A stretch of 64,000 bases of DNA from NCBI RefSeq assembly GCF_000368585.1, contig NZ_KB849558.1, positions 1,138,077 through 1,202,076 on the forward strand. Reading direction: 5' to 3'. This stretch comes from Acinetobacter venetianus RAG-1 = CIP 110063 (GTDB lineage Bacteria > Pseudomonadota > Gammaproteobacteria > Pseudomonadales > Moraxellaceae). The notes under the pieces are model-generated. The model was not told where the DNA came from and made no database searches. It saw only the letters and a program-made list of their open reading frames with translations. Positions 56,418 through 64,000 of the stretch are shown here, piece after piece. Position 1 is the first letter of the stretch. Each line of letters opens with the position of its first letter. The translations under genes were made by a program, and so were the position numbers.

Positions 56418-57359
56418 TTATTCGCCTAAATCTTCAAGAAAATCGAATGTTGGAACAAAGAATAAACTCCCTGAAACAGCAGTACTGAAATCAAGGATAC
56501 GGTCAACGTGACCATTTTCTTTACCAAGGAACATATTCTCAAGCATAGTTTTCGTGATGTTAAATGAACGAGAATAACCAATAAAGAAAGTGCCATACTC
56601 ACCTTCCGTTGGATTAGAGAATGGCATATTGGCTCTAAGAATTTTTAGCTCATTGCCCTCTGCATCATGTGCTTTGCTAACTACGTTGTGTGCATTCTGT
56701 GGCTTAACATCATCACCTAATTCAACATCATCATACTTCTTACGACCAATGACTTTTTCCTGTTGTTCAGTAGTTAAGCTTTTCCACATTTCCATGTTAT
56801 GTAAATATTTTTGGATAAAAACATAACTACCACCAAGGAACTCAGCATCCTCTTGTCCCACATAGGCAATTTCTTTAGCAATTTCATGTTCAGGGTTTTC
56901 AGTTCCATCAACAAAACCAAGAATTGCACGCCCATCAAAGTATCTAAAACCTTTAGTTTCACTAATTGGATAGGTTGTTTCTTTGAGTTGATCGTGCAGA
57001 ATAGAAGCAAGTTCAAAACAAATCGCCATTTGATTGGCACGTATATGAAAGAATAAATCACCCGCAGTTGCTACGGCTGTGTGCTTCTCACCTTTGATTT
57101 CCTGAAATTCATACAACTCTTTAGGTTTATTCAAACTTGGAAATAGAAGATCCCACACTTTTGAACCAATCCCCACAGACGCACTAAAATTTCCATTTGG
57201 AAAACGATTGGTCAAACTTCTGACCAATGCTGAAAAGTTCGCTAAAAAGTCAATAATTTCAGAAGTATCTGCCTGATCTTGAATTCCGAGAACAATAAAT
57301 AAAGCATTTTCACCAGAAAGATTATTAATCACTGGCTGTGGTCTTAATGTTGTATTCAT
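56418..57359 (-). CDS. DyP-type haem peroxidase
   Basis: 313 residues with the DyP motif GFVDGTENPE (GxxDG) and a C-terminal haem-pocket region (ANMPFSNPTEGEYGTFFIGYSRS). Length and the absence of a Tat signal point to a cytoplasmic B-type enzyme. DyP peroxidases oxidise dyes and aromatic compounds with H2O2. It is convergent with the thioesterase gene, with 45 bp between the stops. Confidence 0.92.
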   Translation of the reverse strand: MNTTLRPQPVINNLSGENALFIVLGIQDQADTSEIIDFLANFSALVRSLTNRFPNGNFSASVGIGSKVWDLLFPSLNKPKELYEFQEIKGEKHTAVATAGDLFFHIRANQMAICFELASILHDQLKETTYPISETKGFRYFDGRAILGFVDGTENPEHEIAKEIAYVGQEDAEFLGGSYVFIQKYLHNMEMWKSLTTEQQEKVIGRKKYDDVELGDDVKPQNAHNVVSKAHDAEGNELKILRANMPFSNPTEGEYGTFFIGYSRSFNITKTMLENMFLGKENGHVDRILDFSTAVSGSLFFVPTFDFLEDLGE

Positions 57360-57444
57360 AAATGTTAATAATGGGATAGAAATTAATAACCTATCCTACA
57401 CAAGTCACAGAATAAGTTAGCGAGATAATCACAAATTTTTACTA

Positions 57445-58233
57445 TTATTCGGTGTAAATAACGAAACTTTCTCCACGGCAAAAACTAGCCAAAGTCAAAT
57501 TTAACTTTTTAGCCATTTCAATTGCCATGCTGGTTGGCGCAGAAATAGTTGCCAATAAACCAATATTATATTGTGCGCATTTTCGAATCAGCTCATAACT
57601 GGCACGACTGGTCATCACCACAAATCCATCTGCAACATTTAATTTTTGCTCAGCTAAGTAACCTAGCAATTTATCTAAAGCATTATGACGGCCAACATCT
57701 TCAAATAAAGCGATAATTTGTCCTTTGACCACCCAAGCGGCAGCATGCGCGCCACCTGTTAATTCACTGATTTTTTGTCGTACTTTTAACTGCGCGATTG
57801 CATCTGGAATTTGACCCAACCATTTAGAAGGCACTGTAGTATTTACAGTTGGTAGGTTTGTATAAAGTTGTTTCAGACTTTCTATACCACATAATCCGCA
57901 CCCAGTTCTGCCCACCATCATTCGACGATGTTCTTTCAAAGCTGTAAATGCACGCGATGCAATCGTCATATCGACTTGTACACCCAGTTCATTCTGACTG
58001 ATTTCAAGTGAGTAAAGCTCGTTTAGGTTTGTTAAAATACCTTCTGACAGACTAAAACCTTTCGCAAATACCTCTATATCAGATGGCGTTGCCATCATGA
58101 CAGCATGTGAAATACCGTTATAGATCAGTGCAACAGGATATTCTTGAACAATATAATCCAATTCATTTTCAGAGATATCTCGATGGAAACGATGCACTTG
58201 CATCGTTTCATAGCCCAGTGTTTGTGTATCCAC
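57445..58233 (-). CDS. fdhD: Sulfurtransferase FdhD
   Basis: 262 residues with the CxxC motif GRTGCGLCGIESL and the region LTGGAHAAAW. FdhD inserts sulfur into the Mo-bisPGD cofactor of formate-dehydrogenase-like enzymes. It lies 52 bp downstream of a molybdoenzyme gene of this class in the same direction, so its client is probably that protein. Confidence 0.93.
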   Translation of the reverse strand: MDTQTLGYETMQVHRFHRDISENELDYIVQEYPVALIYNGISHAVMMATPSDIEVFAKGFSLSEGILTNLNELYSLEISQNELGVQVDMTIASRAFTALKEHRRMMVGRTGCGLCGIESLKQLYTNLPTVNTTVPSKWLGQIPDAIAQLKVRQKISELTGGAHAAAWVVKGQIIALFEDVGRHNALDKLLGYLAEQKLNVADGFVVMTSRASYELIRKCAQYNIGLLATISAPTSMAIEMAKKLNLTLASFCRGESFVIYTE

Positions 58234-58285
58234 ATTGACCTCTAAAATTTACATCCAATCTATTCAATTATTTACCTGAATAGTT

Positions 58286-60694
58286 CTATGTATTACTCAC
58301 TCGCTCATTGGCATGTTCAGGATCAACTGCGATAGCCAAATTAAAATGTTCAGGTGCTTTACCTGCGTGCAGAACCACAGGAACACTTTTCGAAGCAGGA
58401 ATTTTTGCATATTTATCATGGCTACCTAAAGCAACCAGTGGGTTTGTTTCAGGATAATATGCCGCTAAGCTTCCTTGAGGAATGTTGTATGGCACAATAC
58501 GGAAACTATGCACAATTCGCTTCACACCATCAGAGAATACACTCTCAATATCAACCCACTGATCTGCTACAAATCCAGCTTCATCAATATCTGTTTGGTT
58601 CATGAACAATACACGGCGCTGCCCAAATACACCTCTATAACGATCATCTAAACCATATAAAGTGGTGTTGTACTGATCATGTGAGCGCGTAGTCATTAAG
58701 GTATAAACTTTCTGTTCACTATATGCCGCAGCATATTGATTTTCTTGATCTTCGTAGACTTCATCTATTGGCGTAATCAAGAATTGTGCTTTACCACTTG
58801 GCGTATGCCAAACGTGCTGATTAGCAGGATGTTCTAGATGAAAACCACCCGGTTGATATACACGCTGATTAAAATCATGGAACTCGTCAAAAACATCGGC
58901 AATAGAGTCACGAATACGATCATAACTTTCGATATACCAACGCCATTTGACATTTGTTTCAGGCAATGCCGCTTCTGCCATACGTGCAACAATATCAGGC
59001 TCGGACAAAATATTTTCAGAAATTGGAGGATTACGCCCTGCCGATAAATGTACGTTACTCATCGAATCCTCAACCGAAATCGCTTGCGGACCATGAACTT
59101 GCATATCAATTTCAGTACGACCTAAACAAGGCAACATTAAGGCATCTTGACCACAGACCAAATGGCTTCGATTAAGTTTAGTTGTAATATGTGTCGTCAA
59201 AGCGCAACGACGCAATGCCTCTTGCGTATAAGGCGTATCAGGTGTTGCAACCGCAAAGTTACCGCCTAGCCCAATAAAGACTTTAACATCGCCTTCATAC
59301 ATTGCTTTAATCGTATCAACCACACCATGACCATGTTTACGAGGTGATTTAATGCCGAATACACGATCAATACTATCTAACATTTGCTCACTAGGATTTT
59401 CGTTAATCCCCATTGTTCGGTCACCTTGCACATTACTATGGCCACGAACTGGGCATAAACCTGCACCCGGACGACCAATATGTCCTCTAGCTAACAACAG
59501 ATTTGCGAGCATATGGATATTGGCTGTTCCATGACGATGTTGAGTAATTCCCATTCCCCAACAGAAAATCGCTTTTTTAGAGTCGAGGAACATTTTGGCA
59601 ATCGATTCTAAATGTTCGGGTGACAACCCTGTGTACTTATGAATTTTCGACCATTCTGTACGATCAATTTCAGCAAGCATTTCATCAAAGCCAACGGTAT
59701 TCATCTCGATAAAACTTCGATCAAATACGCTTGCTTTGCCTTTCGCAATGGCTTTTTTATCCCATTCCAACAAATGCTTCATTACGCCAAACAGTAATGC
59801 ATAATCTCCACCAATTTTTGGTTGAAAATAATATCGGCTGATTGGTGTACTACCATTGGTCATCATTTCTAAAGGCGCTTGAGGGTCTTGGAATCGTTCT
59901 AAACCACGCTCTTTAATTGGGTTAATTGCAATAATATTGCCACCACGTTTGGATACTTCTCTTAGTGTTGCAAGCATTCGTGGATGATTTGTTCCGGGAT
60001 TATGACCAAAGCTAAAAATAGCATCAGCCTCGTCAAAATCGTCGAGGATAACCGTGCCTTTACCTAAACCAATCGAATCTTTTAAACCGACACTTGTGGT
60101 TTCATGGCACATATTCGAACAATCAGGAAAATTATTCGTTCCAAAGCTTCTGACAAACAGCTGGTATAAAAATGCAGCTTCATTACTTGCGCGGCCAGAG
60201 GTATAAAAAGCAGCTTGATCTGGATGTTCTAAAGCTTGTAAATGTTTTGCAATCAGCTGAAATGCTTCATCCCAAGAAATCGGAACATATTTATCTGTCG
60301 CAGCATCATAGCGCATCGGATCAGTCAAACGTCCGAGGTCTTCCAAATAAAAATCGCTTTGTTCAGCAAGCCAACTTACTGTATGTTCAGCAAAAAACTC
60401 AGGTGTAACTGTTTTGCTTGTTGCTTCAAATGCGACTGCTTTAGCTCCGTTTTCACAGAAATTAAATGCATGTGCATCTTTTTTCTCCGGCCATGCGCAA
60501 CCTGGACAGTCAAAGCCTGTTGGTTGATTAATATTGAGTAAGGTAATAGAACCTTTTTTTAAGATATCTTGCCGTTTAAGGTTTCGAGCGACACTCAGCA
60601 ATGCACCCCATCCACCAGCTGGTTGAGTATATGGCTCAATTCGAGCGTAGCCATTATTTTCTTGCGTATTTATGGTCTGTTCTGAATTATCCAT
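58286..60694 (-). CDS. FdhF/YdeP family molybdopterin oxidoreductase
   Basis: 802 residues of the Mo-bisPGD oxidoreductase family, closest in layout to YdeP (acid resistance in E. coli) rather than respiratory formate dehydrogenase. An N-terminal DCPGCAWPE region with downstream Cys may hold an Fe-S cluster; GRASNEAAFL, NMCHETTSVGLKDSIG and VRGHSNVQGDRTMGI are family segments, and the C-terminus has the dinucleotide-binding domain. No Tat signal, so cytoplasmic. GAGGG lies seven bases before the ATG at 60694. Confidence 0.9.
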   Translation of the reverse strand: MDNSEQTINTQENNGYARIEPYTQPAGGWGALLSVARNLKRQDILKKGSITLLNINQPTGFDCPGCAWPEKKDAHAFNFCENGAKAVAFEATSKTVTPEFFAEHTVSWLAEQSDFYLEDLGRLTDPMRYDAATDKYVPISWDEAFQLIAKHLQALEHPDQAAFYTSGRASNEAAFLYQLFVRSFGTNNFPDCSNMCHETTSVGLKDSIGLGKGTVILDDFDEADAIFSFGHNPGTNHPRMLATLREVSKRGGNIIAINPIKERGLERFQDPQAPLEMMTNGSTPISRYYFQPKIGGDYALLFGVMKHLLEWDKKAIAKGKASVFDRSFIEMNTVGFDEMLAEIDRTEWSKIHKYTGLSPEHLESIAKMFLDSKKAIFCWGMGITQHRHGTANIHMLANLLLARGHIGRPGAGLCPVRGHSNVQGDRTMGINENPSEQMLDSIDRVFGIKSPRKHGHGVVDTIKAMYEGDVKVFIGLGGNFAVATPDTPYTQEALRRCALTTHITTKLNRSHLVCGQDALMLPCLGRTEIDMQVHGPQAISVEDSMSNVHLSAGRNPPISENILSEPDIVARMAEAALPETNVKWRWYIESYDRIRDSIADVFDEFHDFNQRVYQPGGFHLEHPANQHVWHTPSGKAQFLITPIDEVYEDQENQYAAAYSEQKVYTLMTTRSHDQYNTTLYGLDDRYRGVFGQRRVLFMNQTDIDEAGFVADQWVDIESVFSDGVKRIVHSFRIVPYNIPQGSLAAYYPETNPLVALGSHDKYAKIPASKSVPVVLHAGKAPEHFNLAIAVDPEHANERVSNT

Positions 60695-60802
60695 GGAATC
60701 GCCCTCATCTGAGCTGTCATTTGTGTCTATGGTTATTACACTTAACATGAAATGAGGTTATTTTCTATTTTTGTTTTGTGTGATCATTCATCTATAAAAT
60801 AG

Positions 60803-60830
60803 AAAAAAGCCTAGTTAAACCAAGCTTTTA
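60803..60830 (-). terminator. Terminator of the solute-binding protein gene
   Basis: On the minus strand AAAAGCTTGGTT pairs with AACTAGGCTTTT using two G-U pairs, followed by TTCTATTTT; 73 bp downstream of the stop at 60904. Confidence 0.7.
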
Positions 60831-60903
60831 TGATAAATTCTTCGTTCATTATGCTATGTAAAAATTTGATTCAGCTGCTTAAAAACAGTTCATTAAAATT
60901 CTA

Positions 60904-61911
60904 CTATTCACCCGACAAAGAACATTCAAAATTGGCTTTATCGACTGAACACCGAGCTTTCTTTAAAACACTCATCATACTGGCATCGTAGATCCCACGT
61001 TGTGTTAACTCAATACGTCCATCACGCATCATTTTTTGATATTTGAGTTTATCTTCTGCTGTTAAATTCATTTTATATTTTGCAGGAATTTCAGCTTCTA
61101 GCTTTTTGATGGTAGCAAAAGTTTTAGGTAGTTGTTTGACAAACCAATCTCGAGATTTCTGCCCAAAACCTGCTGGGAATTTCTCAGGACGTAAAACAAG
61201 ATTTGCTGTCACTTGTAATACAGGGAAATTATACATCACCCCATTTGTGCCTAAACCCTTACTTAACTCTAATGGTTTATAAGCGTATGCTGGCGCACCA
61301 ATCATATCGACCTGACCATTATTAAACTTGGCAGCGAAGTTCGAAATATCTGAAAGTACAGCTTGAGCACCTACGCGCTGAACTATTAATTTTTGGGCAT
61401 CGTCATAACCTAAAACAGCAAATTTTTTGCCTGCAGCTTTTTCGATCGAATTAATGCTTTTGTCACGAACAAAAATAAATGCTGAACCTAGTGGAGAAAT
61501 ACCTGCAACCTCATATTTATTGCCGCTGAGATTGGTCGTCATTTTCGCCGCATTACGTGGATCGGAAACAAATGTAATCGCTCGTTTTGCAATTTCATCA
61601 CTCGGAACACCACCTAAAGAATCAATTGATCCAACAAACTTATTATATGGTCGTGCGCGCATAGAAGTCATCGCAACTGCATCACATTTACCTGCTTTAA
61701 AATTATTGTCAGCAACCTGTTCATCTGTAAGTGCCACGAGATTTATATCTGCGCCCCAACCTTTCGCGGCTAAAGCCCAGTCTTGCATTCCTTTATATGC
61801 TTCGCCTGACTTGCCTAATAAGTCAAACACGCATACATCAACAGCTGCTTGAGTTGAAGCAGATATCGCTAAAATTGAAGTCGTTGCGAGCGTAAGAGCC
61901 ATTTTTTTCAT
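60904..61911 (-). CDS. Putative solute-binding protein (DUF6091-like)
   Basis: 335 residues: signal peptide 1-22 (TQA-A) and a periplasmic two-lobe-like domain with KCDAVAMTSMRARPYNKF, KFNNGQVDMIGAPAYAYKPL and a cysteine pair near the C-terminus (ARCSVDKANFECSLSGE), besides an N-terminal VDVCVFD cysteine. It resembles TRAP DctP-type binding proteins in its middle part. It is paralogous to the truncated gene at the window end, with which it shares the order of all these motifs. No transporter membrane subunit lies nearby. Confidence 0.85.
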   Translation of the reverse strand: MKKMALTLATTSILAISASTQAAVDVCVFDLLGKSGEAYKGMQDWALAAKGWGADINLVALTDEQVADNNFKAGKCDAVAMTSMRARPYNKFVGSIDSLGGVPSDEIAKRAITFVSDPRNAAKMTTNLSGNKYEVAGISPLGSAFIFVRDKSINSIEKAAGKKFAVLGYDDAQKLIVQRVGAQAVLSDISNFAAKFNNGQVDMIGAPAYAYKPLELSKGLGTNGVMYNFPVLQVTANLVLRPEKFPAGFGQKSRDWFVKQLPKTFATIKKLEAEIPAKYKMNLTAEDKLKYQKMMRDGRIELTQRGIYDASMMSVLKKARCSVDKANFECSLSGE

Positions 61912-61977
61912 TTTTACTTCCTTTCACAAACATAATGTTTGTTTTTATACATTCAATAGTTAAAACTTTTTTTAATT

Positions 61978-62002
61978 AAAAATGATCATCCAGATCATTT
62001 TT
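61978..62002 (-). terminator. Terminator between PF10118 paralogue 3 and the solute-binding protein gene
   Basis: Perfect 10-bp stem AAAAATGATC / GATCATTTTT with a five-base loop, 50 bp downstream of the paralogue 3 stop. Confidence 0.85.
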
Positions 62003-62052
62003 AAACTCACACAGATAAATCACCGTGTTTATTCTTAATAAAGAAAACACCT

Positions 62053-62964
62053 TCATCTGTTTGCTTGAACAGCTGGGGAACGCGCTAAATAATCTAAAGC
62101 CTGTTCTGTATTCCCTTCAGTTTCAGGATGAAAGTTTGGTGAAATCCAACGAACAATTGCTTTCGTGATAAACGTTAATGTCGGAGCATTGTCTGTTGCT
62201 TTCGCTTGTTTCTGATAAATCGGTAATAATCTGAAAAAGTTGCGATTAAAAATCTTTTGTATCTTTGTATCTGGATCTTGTTTACCTAAATCACGCGCGA
62301 TATCAGCTAGCATGTAAATAAAAATAGGAAAAACAAGCATCATCAAAAACTGACGATAAAGATAAAATAAGACAGGGTTCGGTATCATTTCTTTAAATAG
62401 ATCAAACGCGACACAACGATGTTCCACTTCCTCAGCTAAATGCCAACGGAACATATCAGCAATCACTGGGTCTGCTTTATCCCACGAAGTATTGTCCATA
62501 CACCACTGTCCAAGCACACCAGTAAAGTGCTCAATCGCAGCAACAACACCTACCCGAGTAACTAACCAGAAATGCTCTAAAGACTTCTTTTCTAATGCTT
62601 TAATACCTAGTGGACGATCACCTAACAAAATCGTGAATATCCAATTAATTTTTTTAAAAGCAGGTTCTAGATCATAATCATGTTGCTTCAGGAATTCTTG
62701 AGCAGTTTGATGAGCACGAGCGTGGGTCGCTTCCTGACGAATGAATCCTTTGACATCATCCATCAATATCGAATTATTCAGATATGGGAGAGTCTTATTG
62801 TAAACACGACAAAACCAGAACTCTCCCGCAGGCAAAATTAGGTTAATCCCATTAATTAAATGTGAGCATATAGGATCATTTGGAATCCACTGTACTGGTG
62901 AATTTGAAAAATCAAATTTTACAGATCGTGCAACCAATTTGTGGTGTTGCGTTTGTGCGTTCAT
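62053..62964 (-). CDS. PF10118 'metal-dependent hydrolase', paralogue 3
   Basis: 303 residues, more distant from the other two but with the same metal pattern: E48 (AGEFW), E78-x-x-H81 (RQEATH), E145 (AIEHFT) and E179-x-x-H182 (AEEVEH). A hydrophobic segment (about 198-222) follows the last motif. It lies 71 bp downstream of the truncated DUF6091-like gene in the same direction and is followed by another DUF6091-like gene, so these families appear to travel together. Confidence 0.87.
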   Translation of the reverse strand: MNAQTQHHKLVARSVKFDFSNSPVQWIPNDPICSHLINGINLILPAGEFWFCRVYNKTLPYLNNSILMDDVKGFIRQEATHARAHQTAQEFLKQHDYDLEPAFKKINWIFTILLGDRPLGIKALEKKSLEHFWLVTRVGVVAAIEHFTGVLGQWCMDNTSWDKADPVIADMFRWHLAEEVEHRCVAFDLFKEMIPNPVLFYLYRQFLMMLVFPIFIYMLADIARDLGKQDPDTKIQKIFNRNFFRLLPIYQKQAKATDNAPTLTFITKAIVRWISPNFHPETEGNTEQALDYLARSPAVQANR

Positions 62965-63035
62965 ATTGATCTCAACTTGTAAACTAATAAATTTCTAACT
63001 TCTTGAAAATATCTTTTAACTGGATATGACATTGC

Positions 63036-64000
63036 TCACTCTCCACTTAAAGAACATTCAAAATTGGTTCGTTCTACAGCACAACGCGCACGTTTTAAAA
63101 CCCTCATCATGACAGGGTCATACACACCAAGTTGTGTAAGTTCAATGCGGCCATCTCGCATCATCTTTTGGTAACGATGTCTATCTTCGGAAGAAAGAGC
63201 TTGTTTATATTTCGCAGGAATATCCGCTTCTAAACGTGCAATCGTGGAAAAATTCTTTGGAAGCTGCTTAATTGCCCATGCCCGTGATTTCAGTCCAAAA
63301 CCTTTAGGAAATTTATTAGGTCGGAGAATGATGTCAGCGGTTAAGTTAATAACAGGAAAATCAAATATTGCTCCATTGCTTCCTAAACCTTTGGAAATCT
63401 CTAAGGGTTTATAGGCATAAGCTGGGGCTGCAATCACATCGACTTGGCCGTTATTAAATTTCTTAGCAAAGTCCGAAATCTCTGATGGGACACCAACCAA
63501 CTCCAAACGCTCTACAATCATTTTTTGTGCTTGATCGTAATGTAAATAAGCAAATTTTTTGCCCTTGCCCTTTTCAATTGTATTAATCGTTTTATCGCGC
63601 ACATAAACATACGCCAGACCAATTTGAGCAATTGCAGCGACCTCAAATTCATCACCATTTAATTTAGTTACCAAACGGTGCTTATTACGAGGATCTAAAG
63701 CATAGGTAATTGCTTTTTGTGCAATAGAATTATTTGTCACTGCTCCCAATGCATCAATCGAACCTGCAAACTTGTTGTATTTTCTTGCGCGCATAGATGT
63801 CATCGCAACACCATCGCACCTGCCTGTATCAAAATCATTTTGTGCTTTGGCTTCATCTTGATAAGGAATTAAATTTAAGTCTGCATTCCAAGCTTTTGCA
63901 GCAAGTGCCCATTCTTCTACTGATTTATAAGCCTCACCTGATTTACCGAGCAGATCAAATACGCAGACATCGACTTTGCCTTGTACAGTCGTTGAAAAAA
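63036..64000 (-). CDS. Putative solute-binding protein (DUF6091-like), 5' end cut
   Basis: Partial: the frame runs open from the stop at 63036 to the window edge, and its start lies beyond 64000. The visible ~320 codons include VDVCVFDLLGKSGEAYK near the N-terminus, GRCDGVAMTSMRARKYNKF, KFNNGQVDVIAAPAYAYKPL and the Cys-containing tail RCAVERTNFECSLSGE. Every segment has a counterpart in the protein at 60904-61911. The shorter frame beginning at an internal Met (63803) is not the real start. Probably first in an operon with PF10118 paralogue 3. Confidence 0.88.
   Translation of the reverse strand, partial: FSTTVQGKVDVCVFDLLGKSGEAYKSVEEWALAAKAWNADLNLIPYQDEAKAQNDFDTGRCDGVAMTSMRARKYNKFAGSIDALGAVTNNSIAQKAITYALDPRNKHRLVTKLNGDEFEVAAIAQIGLAYVYVRDKTINTIEKGKGKKFAYLHYDQAQKMIVERLELVGVPSEISDFAKKFNNGQVDVIAAPAYAYKPLEISKGLGSNGAIFDFPVINLTADIILRPNKFPKGFGLKSRAWAIKQLPKNFSTIARLEADIPAKYKQALSSEDRHRYQKMMRDGRIELTQLGVYDPVMMRVLKRARCAVERTNFECSLSGE

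Overview
The window looks like a chromosomal segment of an Acinetobacter-type gammaproteobacterium. This is inferred from AT-rich DNA, a characteristic gene set (divergent alkM/alkR, pyrB with an inactive dihydroorotase partner, soluble transhydrogenase, a Vfr-like CRP divergent from an OsmC gene), and an array of the 28-bp type I-F class known from this genus. I saw no rRNA or tRNA gene, no prophage and no transposase. The species cannot be fixed from the sequence alone.

Layout. 1-595: the leader-distal end of a type I-F CRISPR array (cas genes not in the window) and a small unknown gene. 973-8.0 kb: an ABC exporter pair translationally coupled to queF, then cell-wall genes (rodA, mltB, rlpA). 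8-19.6 kb: housekeeping genes (sthA, lipA, a FabH-like ketoacyl synthase, hrpA, a sterol-desaturase-like protein) and a two-domain DUF4394 lipoprotein. 20-26.3 kb: peroxide defence (ahpC, ahpF) flanking an alkane hydroxylase module (alkM/alkR) that has a clear AraC-type direct-repeat operator. 26.4-44.6 kb: a lipoprotein, a glutathione transferase, an extracellular nuclease, trmB, pyrB-pyrC', rlmKL, clpB with a heat-shock promoter, an M23 peptidase, osmC/crp and an M48 protease.

44.7-48.8 kb: an operon pxpA - fused pxpBC - biotin carboxylase/BCCP. Together its parts make up the domain set of a urea-carboxylase-like biotin enzyme plus the PxpA subunit. 49-64 kb is the most accessory-looking part: a methyltransferase, a Baeyer-Villiger-type flavin monooxygenase, a short-chain dehydrogenase, three paralogues of the 'predicted metal-dependent hydrolase' family (PF10118), a TetR regulator with a thioesterase, a DyP peroxidase, fdhD with a YdeP-type molybdoenzyme, and two paralogous putative solute-binding proteins, the last cut by the window end.

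Most interesting observations: (i) all three PF10118 proteins share an E...ExxH...E...ExxH pattern like ferritin-fold di-iron oxygenases, and two of them sit with a BVMO, an SDR and a TetR gene, suggesting an oxidative lipid or hydrocarbon system; (ii) two matching 22-bp imperfect palindromes flank the TetR promoter region; (iii) a perfect 20-bp direct repeat with 21-bp period lies between alkM and alkR; (iv) the pxp operon contains its own biotin carboxylase; (v) DUF6091-type and PF10118 genes alternate at the right-hand end.
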